Shown: piece after piece, positions 18,025 through 26,560 of the stretch
Layout: every line of letters starts with the position of its first letter
Position numbering within the stretch: position 1 is the stretch's first letter
NCBI RefSeq assembly: GCF_900104585.1
Contig: NZ_FNVX01000002.1
Coordinates: 28,821-92,820 of the forward strand
Direction: 5' to 3'
DNA from: Bacteroides ihuae
Lineage (GTDB): Bacteria; Bacteroidota; Bacteroidia; Bacteroidales; Bacteroidaceae
Length of the DNA: 64,000 bases
Translations under genes and position numbers: made by a program
Notes under the pieces: generated by a model
What the model was told of the DNA's origin: nothing
Databases searched by the model: none
The model's input: the letters and a program-made list of their open reading frames with translations, nothing else

Positions 18025-18144
18025 ATGTATTATTCATATAGTATGCTATTTGTGCTATTATTAATGATAGTGATGCTCTATTTCTTTATTTTACGTCATA
18101 ATGATCCTTATGATTTTTTTTCGTATTGTCTATTTTTCATATAA
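18025..18144 (+). CDS. Possible 39-residue single-helix small protein, unknown
   Basis: A short ORF encoding one strongly hydrophobic helix (SMLFVLLLMIVMLYFFIL) followed by RHNDPYDFFSY. No family recognised. The high T content of the region by itself yields hydrophobic codons, so confidence is low. It may be part of the same decayed membrane protein as the ORF at 17815. Confidence 0.15.
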   Translation: MYYSYSMLFVLLLMIVMLYFFILRHNDPYDFFSYCLFFI

Positions 18145-18272
18145 AATAGAATAATTGAATTGATATTTATTTCAAATATAAAGCATTTTATCCAATTTAA
18201 GTGAAAATTGATTTAATTTGCAATTAATTCACTAATATCTTTTTGTTTATTCAATATTGTTGAAATAATTTG

Positions 18273-18280
18273 TATTTTTG
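18273..18280 (+). promoter_or_regulatory. -7 promoter element of the SusC/SusD operon
   Basis: TATTTTTG matches TAnnTTTG and lies 77 bases before the SusC ATG, in a very A/T-rich stretch. No -33 TTTG at 19-base spacing. It overlaps the region where a TTG start (18270) could otherwise be proposed, which argues for the downstream ATG at 18357. Confidence 0.55.
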
Positions 18281-18356
18281 CAAATATTATGTATTGTATA
18301 TGTTTGTTCAATTAACTATTATTATTCTAGTATTATATAAAAAAAGAGTATCGCTT

Positions 18357-21300
18357 ATGAAAAAAACGGGAATTACATTATTCTGTATGTTTCTAAGTAT
18401 CGTTGCATTTGCTCAATTGAAAGCTATAAAAGGTAGCATTATTGACGAGATTGGGGAACCAGTCATAGGAGCTTCGATATTGGTGAAAGGTACAACGACG
18501 GGCACGACTACCGATGTCGATGGACGATTTACTTTAACTGTAGCAACGGGTAAAATCTTGGTCATATCATATATTGGTTATGAACGTCAGGAGTTAAAAG
18601 CTCAGAATGGTATGAGGGTGAAAATGAAAAGTACAGCAGAAAGTCTTGAGGGAGTTGTTATAACTGGTATGTCCCGTATGGACAAACGTTTGTTTACTGG
18701 TGCAACAGATAAATTGAATGCTAGTGATGCTATGCTTAATGGTATTCCTGATATTAGTCGTTCATTAGAAGGACGCTCTGCCGGAGTTTCCGTGCAGAAT
18801 GTTTCAGGAACTTTTGGTACTGCTCCTAAAATTAGAGTGCGCGGCGCTACATCTATATATGGTAGTTCTAAACCTCTTTGGGTGATTGACGGTGTGATTA
18901 TGGAGGATGTAAGTGAGGTGAGTGCCGATGCTCTTTCTTCCGGAGATGCCGAAACACTTATTGGATCTGCTATTGCTGGTTTAAATTCAGATGATATAGA
19001 GAGCTTTCAGATATTAAAAGATGGTAGTGCTACTTCCATTTACGGTGCAAGAGCGATGGCTGGTGTGATTGTTATTACTACCAAGAAGGGTAAGGCAGGG
19101 CAAAGTCGTATAAACTATACTAGTGAGTTGACTTATCGCCTGAGGCCTAGTTATGGGAATTTTAATATATTAAATTCTCAGGACCAAATGGGAATTTATA
19201 AAGAGATGCAAGAGAAAGGCTGGCTAAACTATGCTGAAACAGCCAATTATGCTGAAAGTGGTGTTTATGGTAAAATGTACGAGCTAATGAATACGTACGA
19301 TGAAACTACTGGTCAATTTTTATTACGAAACGACAAGGAAAGCCAATATGGTTATTTGAAAAGTGCGGAAATGAGGAATACAAATTGGTTTAGTGAGTTA
19401 TTTAATGAAAATATTTCGCAAAATCATTCAATGAGTATTTCATCTGGAAATGAGAAAGCAAGTTATTACGCATCATTGAGTGCAATGCTTGATCCTGGAT
19501 GGTATAAACAGAGTGAGGTGAATCGATACACTGCCAATTTAAATGCAAACTATAGAATTTTAGATAATCTTACGTTTAATATGATTTCTAATGCTTCGTA
19601 TCGTAAGCAAAAAGCGCCTGGTACACTTAGCCAGGATGTGGATGCTGTTTCGGGTAAGGTAAAGAGAGATTTTGATATAAATCCGTACTCGTATGCCTTA
19701 AATTCTTCTCGTGCGCTAGATCCGTCTGTTTACTATACAAGTAATTATGCTCCATTTAACATTGTGCATGAACTGCAATCTAACTATATTGACCTGAACG
19801 TGACAGACCTTAGATTTCAGGGGGAGTTGAGATGGAAAGTTATACCTGAGTTGGAATTAAGTGTGCTGGGAGCAGTTAAATATTCGGCAACTTCTCAAGA
19901 GCATAATCTGTTGGATAATTCAAACCAAGCTGAAGCTTACAGAGCAATGAGTACCAGTGTCATCCGTGATAATAACCCGTTATTGTATACAGATCCCGAT
20001 AATCCTTATGCATTACCTATTTCTATCCTGCCCAATGGTGGCATTTATAAAAGAACAGATAATCGTATGAATGGATATGACTTCCGTACAACAGCTAGTT
20101 GGAATCATACTTTTAATAGAATACATATATTGAATCTTTTTGGTGGAATGGAATTGAATAGTATTGATCGTGAGAAGAGCTATTTTAATGGCTGGGGAAT
20201 GCAATATTCTAAGGGGGAAATTCCATTTTATGTGTATCAGTTCTTTAAGAAGGGAGTTGAGGATGGCACAAACTATTATTCGTTAGATCATACTAGGGTA
20301 AGAAACGCTGCTTTTTTTGGTAATGCAACCTACTCTTATAAAGGTAAGTATACCTTTAACGGCACTTATCGTTATGAGGGTACTAACGGACTCGGTAAGT
20401 CTCGTTCTTCTCGTTGGTTGCCAACTTGGAATTTGGCGGGTTCGTGGAATGTGCATGAAGAGGCTTTTTTCAGATCACTAGAACCAACATTGTCACATTT
20501 TACTATTAAGGCCTCTTATAGCCTAACTGCAGATAGAGGACCTCTTAAATACACGAATTCTACGGCTGTTATCAAAGCGTATATCCCGTATCGACCATTT
20601 TCCAGTGTAAAAGAATCAGGTTTACAGAAGGAACAATCGGAAAATAGTGAGCTGACTTATGAGAAAAAGCATGAATTGAATATTGGTTTTGACGCCGGCT
20701 TTTTAAACAACCGCATTAGCGTAGCCTTCGATTGGTACAAGCGTGATAATTTTGACTTGATAGGGCCTACTATAACTACTGGTACAACAGGTGGCGTTAT
20801 TCGATATGCAAATACTGCTTCGATGCGCTCAAATGGAGAAGAATTAACTATTTCTACGAAAAATATTGTATCTCCGGATTTTAAATGGTCTACGAATTTT
20901 ATTTTCTCACACACCAAGAACACTGTTACCGATTTGATGTCTCAGTCTAGAGTGATTGATTTGGTGAATGGAAATGGTTTTGCCATGAAAGGTTATCCTG
21001 TTAGAAGTTTGTTCTCAATACCTTTTAGAGGGTTAACTGAAGATGGTTTGCCTACTTTTACTAACGAATCTGGTAATTTGACAATTACAGATATTAATTT
21101 TCAGGAGCGTAATAAACTAAGTTTTTTAAAATATGAAGGTCCTACAGATCCTACTATTACAGGAAGTTTTGGTAATATATTTTCATATAAAAACATCAAG
21201 CTGAATGTGTTTGTAACCTATTCTTTCGGAAACGTAGTTCGTCTGGATGATGTGTTCGATGCTAGATATAATGATTTAACTTCAATGACTAAAGAGTTTA

Positions 21301-21665
21301 AAAATCGTTGGGTCATTTCGGGAAATACAACTCAGACTAATGTGCCTGTTCTTGCCAGCAGACGACAATACACAAGTTATCCATCTCTGAAAGTTGCCTA
21401 TAATGCTTATAATTATTCTGATGTACGGGTAGCAAAAGGAGATTTCGTGAGAATGAAAGAAATATCTTTGATGTATGATTTCCCTAAGAGTTGGATAAAA
21501 AGGACTCAAATAGCAGATTTATCGGTGAAACTGCAGGCAACTAATTTATTTTTAATTTATGCTGATTCTAAGTTGAATGGACAAGATCCTGAATTTTTTC
21601 GGTCGGGAGGTGTTGCGGCTCCTGTTCCAAAGCAATTTACATTGACACTTAAGTTGGGATTTTAA
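18357..21665 (+). CDS. SusC/RagA-family TonB-linked outer-membrane transporter
   Basis: A 22-strand outer-membrane porin that imports nutrients captured by its SusD partner, powered by TonB. From the ATG at 18357 it has 1102 residues: signal peptide (MKKTGITLFCMFLSIVAFA, then Gln), a carboxypeptidase D regulatory-like domain (KGSIIDEIGEPVIGASILVKG, about 24-100), the plug with the SusC hallmark KIRVRGATSIYGSSKPLWVI and then DGV, the TonB-plug motif IESFQILKDGSATSIYGARA, and a barrel ending in an aromatic residue (TLTLKLGF). The N-terminus lacks the extra STN domain that marks sigma/anti-sigma-coupled members, consistent with no regulator nearby. First gene of a five-gene operon. The substrate cannot be read from the sequence. 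Confidence 0.95.
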   Translation: MKKTGITLFCMFLSIVAFAQLKAIKGSIIDEIGEPVIGASILVKGTTTGTTTDVDGRFTLTVATGKILVISYIGYERQELKAQNGMRVKMKSTAESLEGVVITGMSRMDKRLFTGATDKLNASDAMLNGIPDISRSLEGRSAGVSVQNVSGTFGTAPKIRVRGATSIYGSSKPLWVIDGVIMEDVSEVSADALSSGDAETLIGSAIAGLNSDDIESFQILKDGSATSIYGARAMAGVIVITTKKGKAGQSRINYTSELTYRLRPSYGNFNILNSQDQMGIYKEMQEKGWLNYAETANYAESGVYGKMYELMNTYDETTGQFLLRNDKESQYGYLKSAEMRNTNWFSELFNENISQNHSMSISSGNEKASYYASLSAMLDPGWYKQSEVNRYTANLNANYRILDNLTFNMISNASYRKQKAPGTLSQDVDAVSGKVKRDFDINPYSYALNSSRALDPSVYYTSNYAPFNIVHELQSNYIDLNVTDLRFQGELRWKVIPELELSVLGAVKYSATSQEHNLLDNSNQAEAYRAMSTSVIRDNNPLLYTDPDNPYALPISILPNGGIYKRTDNRMNGYDFRTTASWNHTFNRIHILNLFGGMELNSIDREKSYFNGWGMQYSKGEIPFYVYQFFKKGVEDGTNYYSLDHTRVRNAAFFGNATYSYKGKYTFNGTYRYEGTNGLGKSRSSRWLPTWNLAGSWNVHEEAFFRSLEPTLSHFTIKASYSLTADRGPLKYTNSTAVIKAYIPYRPFSSVKESGLQKEQSENSELTYEKKHELNIGFDAGFLNNRISVAFDWYKRDNFDLIGPTITTGTTGGVIRYANTASMRSNGEELTISTKNIVSPDFKWSTNFIFSHTKNTVTDLMSQSRVIDLVNGNGFAMKGYPVRSLFSIPFRGLTEDGLPTFTNESGNLTITDINFQERNKLSFLKYEGPTDPTITGSFGNIFSYKNIKLNVFVTYSFGNVVRLDDVFDARYNDLTSMTKEFKNRWVISGNTTQTNVPVLASRRQYTSYPSLKVAYNAYNYSDVRVAKGDFVRMKEISLMYDFPKSWIKRTQIADLSVKLQATNLFLIYADSKLNGQDPEFFRSGGVAAPVPKQFTLTLKLGF

Positions 21666-21676
21666 TATAAAAAAAT

Positions 21677-23239
21677 ATGAATATGAAAATAAATAAATAC
21701 TACTACGCCCTGTTGTGCATGATCCTTATATTTGCTTCGTGCGATGACTATCTAGATGTTTTACCGGATAACAGAACTGAAATTGATACCGAAGATAAAG
21801 TAGGGCAGCTGTTAGTTTCAGCTTATTCTCAAAATAATCCGAATATGCTATTTGAAATGGCTTCTGATAATACAGATAATATGGCTAATAATTATTTAGC
21901 ATACGATAGATTTCAGATACAGGCTTATCAATGGGATGATATAACTGAGGTTGGTCAAGACGAGACTCCTCAAAATCTTTGGGAAGGTTATTATACAGCT
22001 CTTTCTACAGCCAATACAGCATTGGATGCAATTATTAATTTAGGAAATACGCCTACATTGCAGGCTGAAAAGGGTGAAGCCTTGATGTGTAGAGCATATG
22101 CCGATTTTATGCTTGCAAATGTATTCTGTGATGCTTATTCGGAATTAACGGCCAGCAAAAAGTTGGGACTTCCATATCCAACAGAACCAGAAACTACTAT
22201 TTCGCCTAAATATGATAGAGGAACTTTGGCCGAGTTGTATAGCAAGATAGATGCCGATATTGAAGAGGCATTGTCTTTGATAGATGATGCCGCTTATTCT
22301 GTGCCTTCTTACCATTTTAATAAAAAAGCAGCATATGCTTTTGCGGCAAGGTTTAATCTATATTATCAGAAATACGATAAGGCAATAGCCTATGCAACTA
22401 AAGCATTGGGCGAATCGCCAAAAAGTATTTTGAGAGATTGGGAATCATGGAATAATTTGTCTAAAAATGGTCAAATCCAACCAAATGCTTATGTGGACTC
22501 TAATGTCCAGGCAAATTTCTTATTGCAAAGTGTTTATTCTTTGTGGGGAGGCATTGGTGGAAATTACTCAATGGGCGATCGTTACGGGCATGGTACTTAT
22601 ATTTCTAAGAATGAAACGATAGGCGCATCCGGTCCTTGGGGTGAGAATCTAAAAGTTCTTTATTACGGCGCATTTGCCAATTCGAGTCTGCCGAAAGAGG
22701 TAATTCGTAAAATTGGCTATTACTTTGAATATACTGATTATTCAAGTGGTATAGGTAATGCGCATTCTGTTTATTCTGTGTTTAATGCTGAGGAAACACT
22801 GCTTTGCAGGGCAGAAGCTTATGCTCTAAAGACAGAATATACTAAGGCTGTTGAAGATATCAATACTTTGCTTAGTGTTTTTTCATCAACTAATGGAATT
22901 ACTTTGGATGAAATAAAGGCGTATTATTCTGCTATTGCTTACTATGCTCCTACAAGCCCAACAGTGAAGAAAAAATTTAATACTGATTTTACCATAGAGA
23001 CAGGAACTCAAGAACCTCTTTTGCAATGTATTCTTCAGCTCAGAAGGTTGATAACTTTGCATGAAGGTTTACGCTGGCAAGATATAAAACGTTATGGCAT
23101 GGTTATTTATCGTCGTACAATGAATGCTAATATGAAAGTAGGTGAAGTAGCCGATTCACTTGTTGTAAGTGATCCTCGTCGTGCTATTCAATTGCCACAA
23201 GATGTAATTACTGCCGGTATTACTGCTAACCCAAGATGA
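21677..23239 (+). CDS. SusD/RagB-family surface lipoprotein
   Basis: Substrate-binding lid of the SusC transporter at the cell surface. It has 520 residues with a lipoprotein signal ending LIFASC (Cys22), followed by acidic DDYLD, which fits the Bacteroidetes surface-export signal. The TPR-bearing SusD fold shows NLWEGYYTALSTANTALDAI, KGEALMCRAYADFMLANVF and late LLCRAEAYALKTEYTKAVEDIN with HEGLRWQDIKRYGM. It starts 11 bases after the SusC stop. An alternative ATG two codons in makes no difference. Confidence 0.94.
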   Translation: MNMKINKYYYALLCMILIFASCDDYLDVLPDNRTEIDTEDKVGQLLVSAYSQNNPNMLFEMASDNTDNMANNYLAYDRFQIQAYQWDDITEVGQDETPQNLWEGYYTALSTANTALDAIINLGNTPTLQAEKGEALMCRAYADFMLANVFCDAYSELTASKKLGLPYPTEPETTISPKYDRGTLAELYSKIDADIEEALSLIDDAAYSVPSYHFNKKAAYAFAARFNLYYQKYDKAIAYATKALGESPKSILRDWESWNNLSKNGQIQPNAYVDSNVQANFLLQSVYSLWGGIGGNYSMGDRYGHGTYISKNETIGASGPWGENLKVLYYGAFANSSLPKEVIRKIGYYFEYTDYSSGIGNAHSVYSVFNAEETLLCRAEAYALKTEYTKAVEDINTLLSVFSSTNGITLDEIKAYYSAIAYYAPTSPTVKKKFNTDFTIETGTQEPLLQCILQLRRLITLHEGLRWQDIKRYGMVIYRRTMNANMKVGEVADSLVVSDPRRAIQLPQDVITAGITANPR

Positions 23240-23259
23240 AAACAAAAAAATAAATCATT

Positions 23260-24147
23260 ATGATAAAAAAAATATTCTTTGGAATGTTAATGCTTACTCT
23301 CTCTTTCTCGATCACTAACTGTGAATCGGGTGATGAGTTAAGCTCCGATAGTGTTTTTGGTACTACGGTGGTTGTAAGAGATTCTCTGGAGCGCTGGTTG
23401 CTGAAGAGTTATACTTACCCATATAATATAGATTTTAAATATAAGATGGAAGATATTGAATCTGACATGGACTATAACTTAGTGCCTGCAGATTCAGCTA
23501 AAGCTGCGAAGCTTGCTATTCTTATAAAGCATCTCTGGCTTGAATCTTATGATGAAGTGGCCGGTGTTACTTTTACCAAGACTTATGTACCTCGTATCAT
23601 TTATCTTGTAGGTTCAGCTGCTTATAACTCAAACAATACAATTGTGCTGGGAACAGCAGCAGGTGGACTGAAAATTACACTTTATCTTGTGAATAATTTG
23701 ACGCAAAGCTGGATTGAAGATCCGGAGACACTTAATCATTATTATTTTAAAACGATGCATCATGAATTCGGGCATATTTTAAATCAGAAGAAACCGTATG
23801 ATGTAAGCTTTAAACTGATATCTGAAGCCTCTTATATTAGCGGTAACTGGTATCAATCGACTGATGTACAGGCGCATCAACGTGGATTTGTGAGTGCTTA
23901 TGCTCAAAGTGAACCGAATGAAGACTTTGTTGAAAATCTTTCTATATATGTAACCTATTCAAAGGATCAATGGCAGGCCATACTTGATGCAGCAGGTGAT
24001 GACGGAAAGGCTATTATCTTGAAAAAAATTGCCATAGTGAAAACATATATGAAAGAGTCATGGAAGATTGATTTGGATGAGTTGCGCGATGTTGTTCAAA
24101 GACGTCAGAGCGAAATTGAAAATCTTGATTTGGAAACCTTAAAGTAA
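23260..24147 (+). CDS. Substrate import-associated zinc metallohydrolase lipoprotein (HExxH)
   Basis: Putative zinc peptidase of 295 residues, lipid-anchored through Cys21 (SITNCESGDE). The active-site helix is MHHEFGHILNQ, an HExxH with His168, Glu169 and His172. NEDFVENLS downstream supplies a plausible third ligand and a Met/Ser-turn region. Architecture and neighbours match the TIGR04549-type family, which occurs next to SusCD pairs. The family name implies trimming of a substrate before or during import; the true substrate (peptide, glycoprotein or other) is not established. Third gene of the operon, 20 bases after the SusD gene. Confidence 0.85.
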   Translation: MIKKIFFGMLMLTLSFSITNCESGDELSSDSVFGTTVVVRDSLERWLLKSYTYPYNIDFKYKMEDIESDMDYNLVPADSAKAAKLAILIKHLWLESYDEVAGVTFTKTYVPRIIYLVGSAAYNSNNTIVLGTAAGGLKITLYLVNNLTQSWIEDPETLNHYYFKTMHHEFGHILNQKKPYDVSFKLISEASYISGNWYQSTDVQAHQRGFVSAYAQSEPNEDFVENLSIYVTYSKDQWQAILDAAGDDGKAIILKKIAIVKTYMKESWKIDLDELRDVVQRRQSEIENLDLETLK

Positions 24148-24154
24148 ATAGATA

Positions 24155-25414
24155 ATGAAGAAAATAATATATGCATTACTAAGCTTCTTTTTGGCATGTG
24201 GCTTTCAATCTTGTGCTAATGATGAAAAAGAAGTATTCGACAAATCGGCTTCTGAAAGAATGTCCGAAGCTTTGGCTACTTATAGTAACATTTTGCAAGC
24301 GCCAAAAAATGGTTGGCTCTTAAAGTACTATGCTGGTACAGGATACTCTTACGGAGGATATAATACGATTGTTTCATTTGCCAACGGGAAAGTCACTGCG
24401 GCTTCAGAAATAGCTTCACCGGATGCGGTGTATCATTCGTCGTATGCTCTGGTCAGTGATCAGGGACCGGTGCTTACTTTTAATACTTACAATCCTATTC
24501 TTCACTATTTTGGTTCACCATCATACGGCTCTTTAGACGGATATCAGGGTGATTTTGAATTTGTAATAATGAGCGCATCTACAGACTCTATTGTGCTAAA
24601 GGGTAAGAAATGGGCTAATAAAATGGTCATGACTCCTATGCCTGAATCAATGAATTGGGAAACCCATTTGGATAGCATAGTTAAAATAGAAGATGAGAAT
24701 CCGTACATTGACTATAAAGGAGTTGTGGATAATAAGAACGTTAAATTATCTTTTTCAGACAGCTGGCATGTGATGTCTGTTGAAGTAGATGGTTCTATTG
24801 CCTCGACGCCAAGTTTTATTTATTCATCTACGGGAATAAAATTTCATACTCCAGTTGATATTGCAGGGCATTCTTTTGAGTCGCTAACATGGAATGTTAC
24901 TGATACCATTTTTTCGGGAAAAGCAGTTGATGGTACTCTGGGAAGTTTCAAAGTCTACATTTCTCCTGAATATAAGAAATATCTGGGAGCATGGTCTGTT
25001 GATATAAACAAGACATTGTATTCTATGCTTGTTTCTGAAAAGGTTCCTGGTCAATCATTTATTGTAAGTGGTCCTAAGTTACCATTCCCGTTTGTCGCTA
25101 TCTACAATAGTGCTGACGACAAGGTTTCTGTTATATCACAAACTGTAGGTGAATATAATGGATATATAGTCAAACTGTGTCCGTGGGATGCAAAAGCTAC
25201 TTATTTTACAAAAAATGAGGGCATTGGTATGGAATCTAAAATAACCTCTCTAAACCCTTTAACTTTGACCTTTAGTGATAATGGTATGTGGCCTGGTTAT
25301 ACCATAGATTCTTATCTCTTGTATCTGTTTGATTCTGCTGATGCTTATTTCGGTATATACTCAGGAGGAACTGCCAAATTTCCGTATATAAACGGAGCCG
25401 TAAAAGTTAATTAA
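24155..25414 (+). CDS. DUF4302-type lipoprotein of the SusCD locus
   Basis: Surface or periplasmic lipoprotein of 419 residues with signal ending GFQSC (Cys20). The start of the mature part, EVFDKSASERMSEALATYSN followed by LQAPKNGWLLKYYAG, matches my recollection of DUF4302 proteins, which accompany SusCD-metallohydrolase loci. No catalytic motif is visible. The region from YLGAW (276-280) to the end, with FSDNGMWPGYTID near 373-385, resembles the C-terminal part of the next gene's product (see findings). It starts 7 bases after the metallohydrolase gene. Probably a binding protein for the transported substrate; this is inference. Confidence 0.8.
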   Translation: MKKIIYALLSFFLACGFQSCANDEKEVFDKSASERMSEALATYSNILQAPKNGWLLKYYAGTGYSYGGYNTIVSFANGKVTAASEIASPDAVYHSSYALVSDQGPVLTFNTYNPILHYFGSPSYGSLDGYQGDFEFVIMSASTDSIVLKGKKWANKMVMTPMPESMNWETHLDSIVKIEDENPYIDYKGVVDNKNVKLSFSDSWHVMSVEVDGSIASTPSFIYSSTGIKFHTPVDIAGHSFESLTWNVTDTIFSGKAVDGTLGSFKVYISPEYKKYLGAWSVDINKTLYSMLVSEKVPGQSFIVSGPKLPFPFVAIYNSADDKVSVISQTVGEYNGYIVKLCPWDAKATYFTKNEGIGMESKITSLNPLTLTFSDNGMWPGYTIDSYLLYLFDSADAYFGIYSGGTAKFPYINGAVKVN

Positions 25415-25428
25415 AAAAAGATTTTATT

Positions 25429-26472
25429 ATGATAACAATAAGAAAAATAGCCAATGTGACTTTAACTTTCTTTGTCTGCTTTTTGGCTTTCACAGGATGT
25501 GATGACGATGGTGGTTTGAGTGTAGCTGATAATGAGCTAGTAGTCAAGAAGGTTATTCAAACAGATTTGCCGGCGGCAGGAGGTAGCGGGACTATTACGG
25601 TTGTTGCCGATCAAGCATTGGGAGCCGTTGCTGCCGATAGTTGGCTAACTGTTTCCGTATCAGGTGAAGTTATAAATGTATCAGCTACTGAAAATCCTAA
25701 TTTGACGGGACGTTCTACCTATGTTACAATTAAGGCAGGGACAAAGTCTACTATTATTGCTGTTACGCAATATGGCATATCTTTAATGAAAGATGCGGGC
25801 GATCTTAAATTTGGAACGGATGTAGCCGATTCTTTGATCATTAAGTTTAAATCAAATGTGTCTGCTGCTTTTAAACCTTCTAAAGCCTGGATATCCTATT
25901 CTGTGGTGGGAGATAGCGTAAAGGTACATGTTGCAGAAAATGTGACAGGATTACCGCGTAAGGGTTATTTACGCTATACTTTGGGGAATATAACTGATTC
26001 GATAGGTGTGGTACAGGCTTCTGTAAATGACTATATTGGCACATGGGGAATCTATGGTTATGATGATTCAGGTGCTCTTGAAGCATATTCTGCAACAATT
26101 ATTGCTGGAGCAGATGGAAATACTCTTACTGGAGACATTGCAGGCTTTTTCTCAGTGAATTATACTTTTGATAATGGATGTATTGTTCTTAATGCTGGGC
26201 AGAAAACAGGTACTTATGGATCAGCATCTTATCCAATTTATTTATGTCTTGGAAGTTCATCGTTAGGCTCTTATACTTGGGACAATACAGTCGAGTTTGA
26301 GGCTTCTCCATCGGGAGTGGATAAGACAATTGTTTTTGCTGATAATGGCTCTTGGCCTGGAAGAGTTGTTGATGAGATATATATGTACGTATTTACAGCT
26401 TCTCCACCTTCTTCCAGTAATAGACTTGGTACATACTTGTACTTCAAAAAGCCATTTATGATAAAGCAATAA
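25429..26472 (+). CDS. BACON-domain lipoprotein of the SusCD locus
   Basis: Lipoprotein of 347 residues with signal ending AFTGC (Cys24) and an acidic DDDGG after it, the expected surface-export context. Residues about 35-115 form a BACON domain (AAGGSGTITVVADQALG, SWLTVSVSG, RSTYVTIKAGTKSTIIAVTQ); 118-200 looks like a second, diverged copy ending GNITDSIGVVQAS. The C-terminal part from YIGTW (202) to the end parallels that of the DUF4302 neighbour, including FADNGSWPGRVVDE. BACON domains are linked with glycan or mucin-associated proteins but often act as spacers. Last gene of the operon, followed by a terminator. Confidence 0.8.
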   Translation: MITIRKIANVTLTFFVCFLAFTGCDDDGGLSVADNELVVKKVIQTDLPAAGGSGTITVVADQALGAVAADSWLTVSVSGEVINVSATENPNLTGRSTYVTIKAGTKSTIIAVTQYGISLMKDAGDLKFGTDVADSLIIKFKSNVSAAFKPSKAWISYSVVGDSVKVHVAENVTGLPRKGYLRYTLGNITDSIGVVQASVNDYIGTWGIYGYDDSGALEAYSATIIAGADGNTLTGDIAGFFSVNYTFDNGCIVLNAGQKTGTYGSASYPIYLCLGSSSLGSYTWDNTVEFEASPSGVDKTIVFADNGSWPGRVVDEIYMYVFTASPPSSSNRLGTYLYFKKPFMIKQ

Positions 26473-26518
26473 TACTATTAGAAGGTAGAAATAAATTAGG
26501 CATTTTCCTAATTCCAGA

Positions 26519-26560
26519 ATAAGAGGGTGGATGAATCATTGAGGCATTCACCCTCTTTAC
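26519..26560. terminator. Terminator between the SusCD locus and the helicase gene
   Basis: Stem AAGAGGGTGGATG (26521-26533) with CATTCACCCTCTT (26545-26557), one G-T pair, 11-base loop, and a short T run on the plus strand. The right arm touches the stop codon of the convergent helicase gene. Probably ends the SusCD operon transcript. Confidence 0.8.

Larger units (their letters stand above)
17579..18356. other. AT-rich intergenic region upstream of the SusC gene
   Basis: Nearly 780 bases with no recognisable conserved gene or RNA. The middle is very A/T-rich. It contains two short hydrophobic ORFs on the plus strand (17815-17994 and 18025-18144) and the -7 element of the SusC operon. No ECF sigma/anti-sigma pair or hybrid two-component regulator, the usual partners of SusCD loci, is present. 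It may be decayed DNA continuous with the truncated acyltransferase. Confidence 0.6.
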
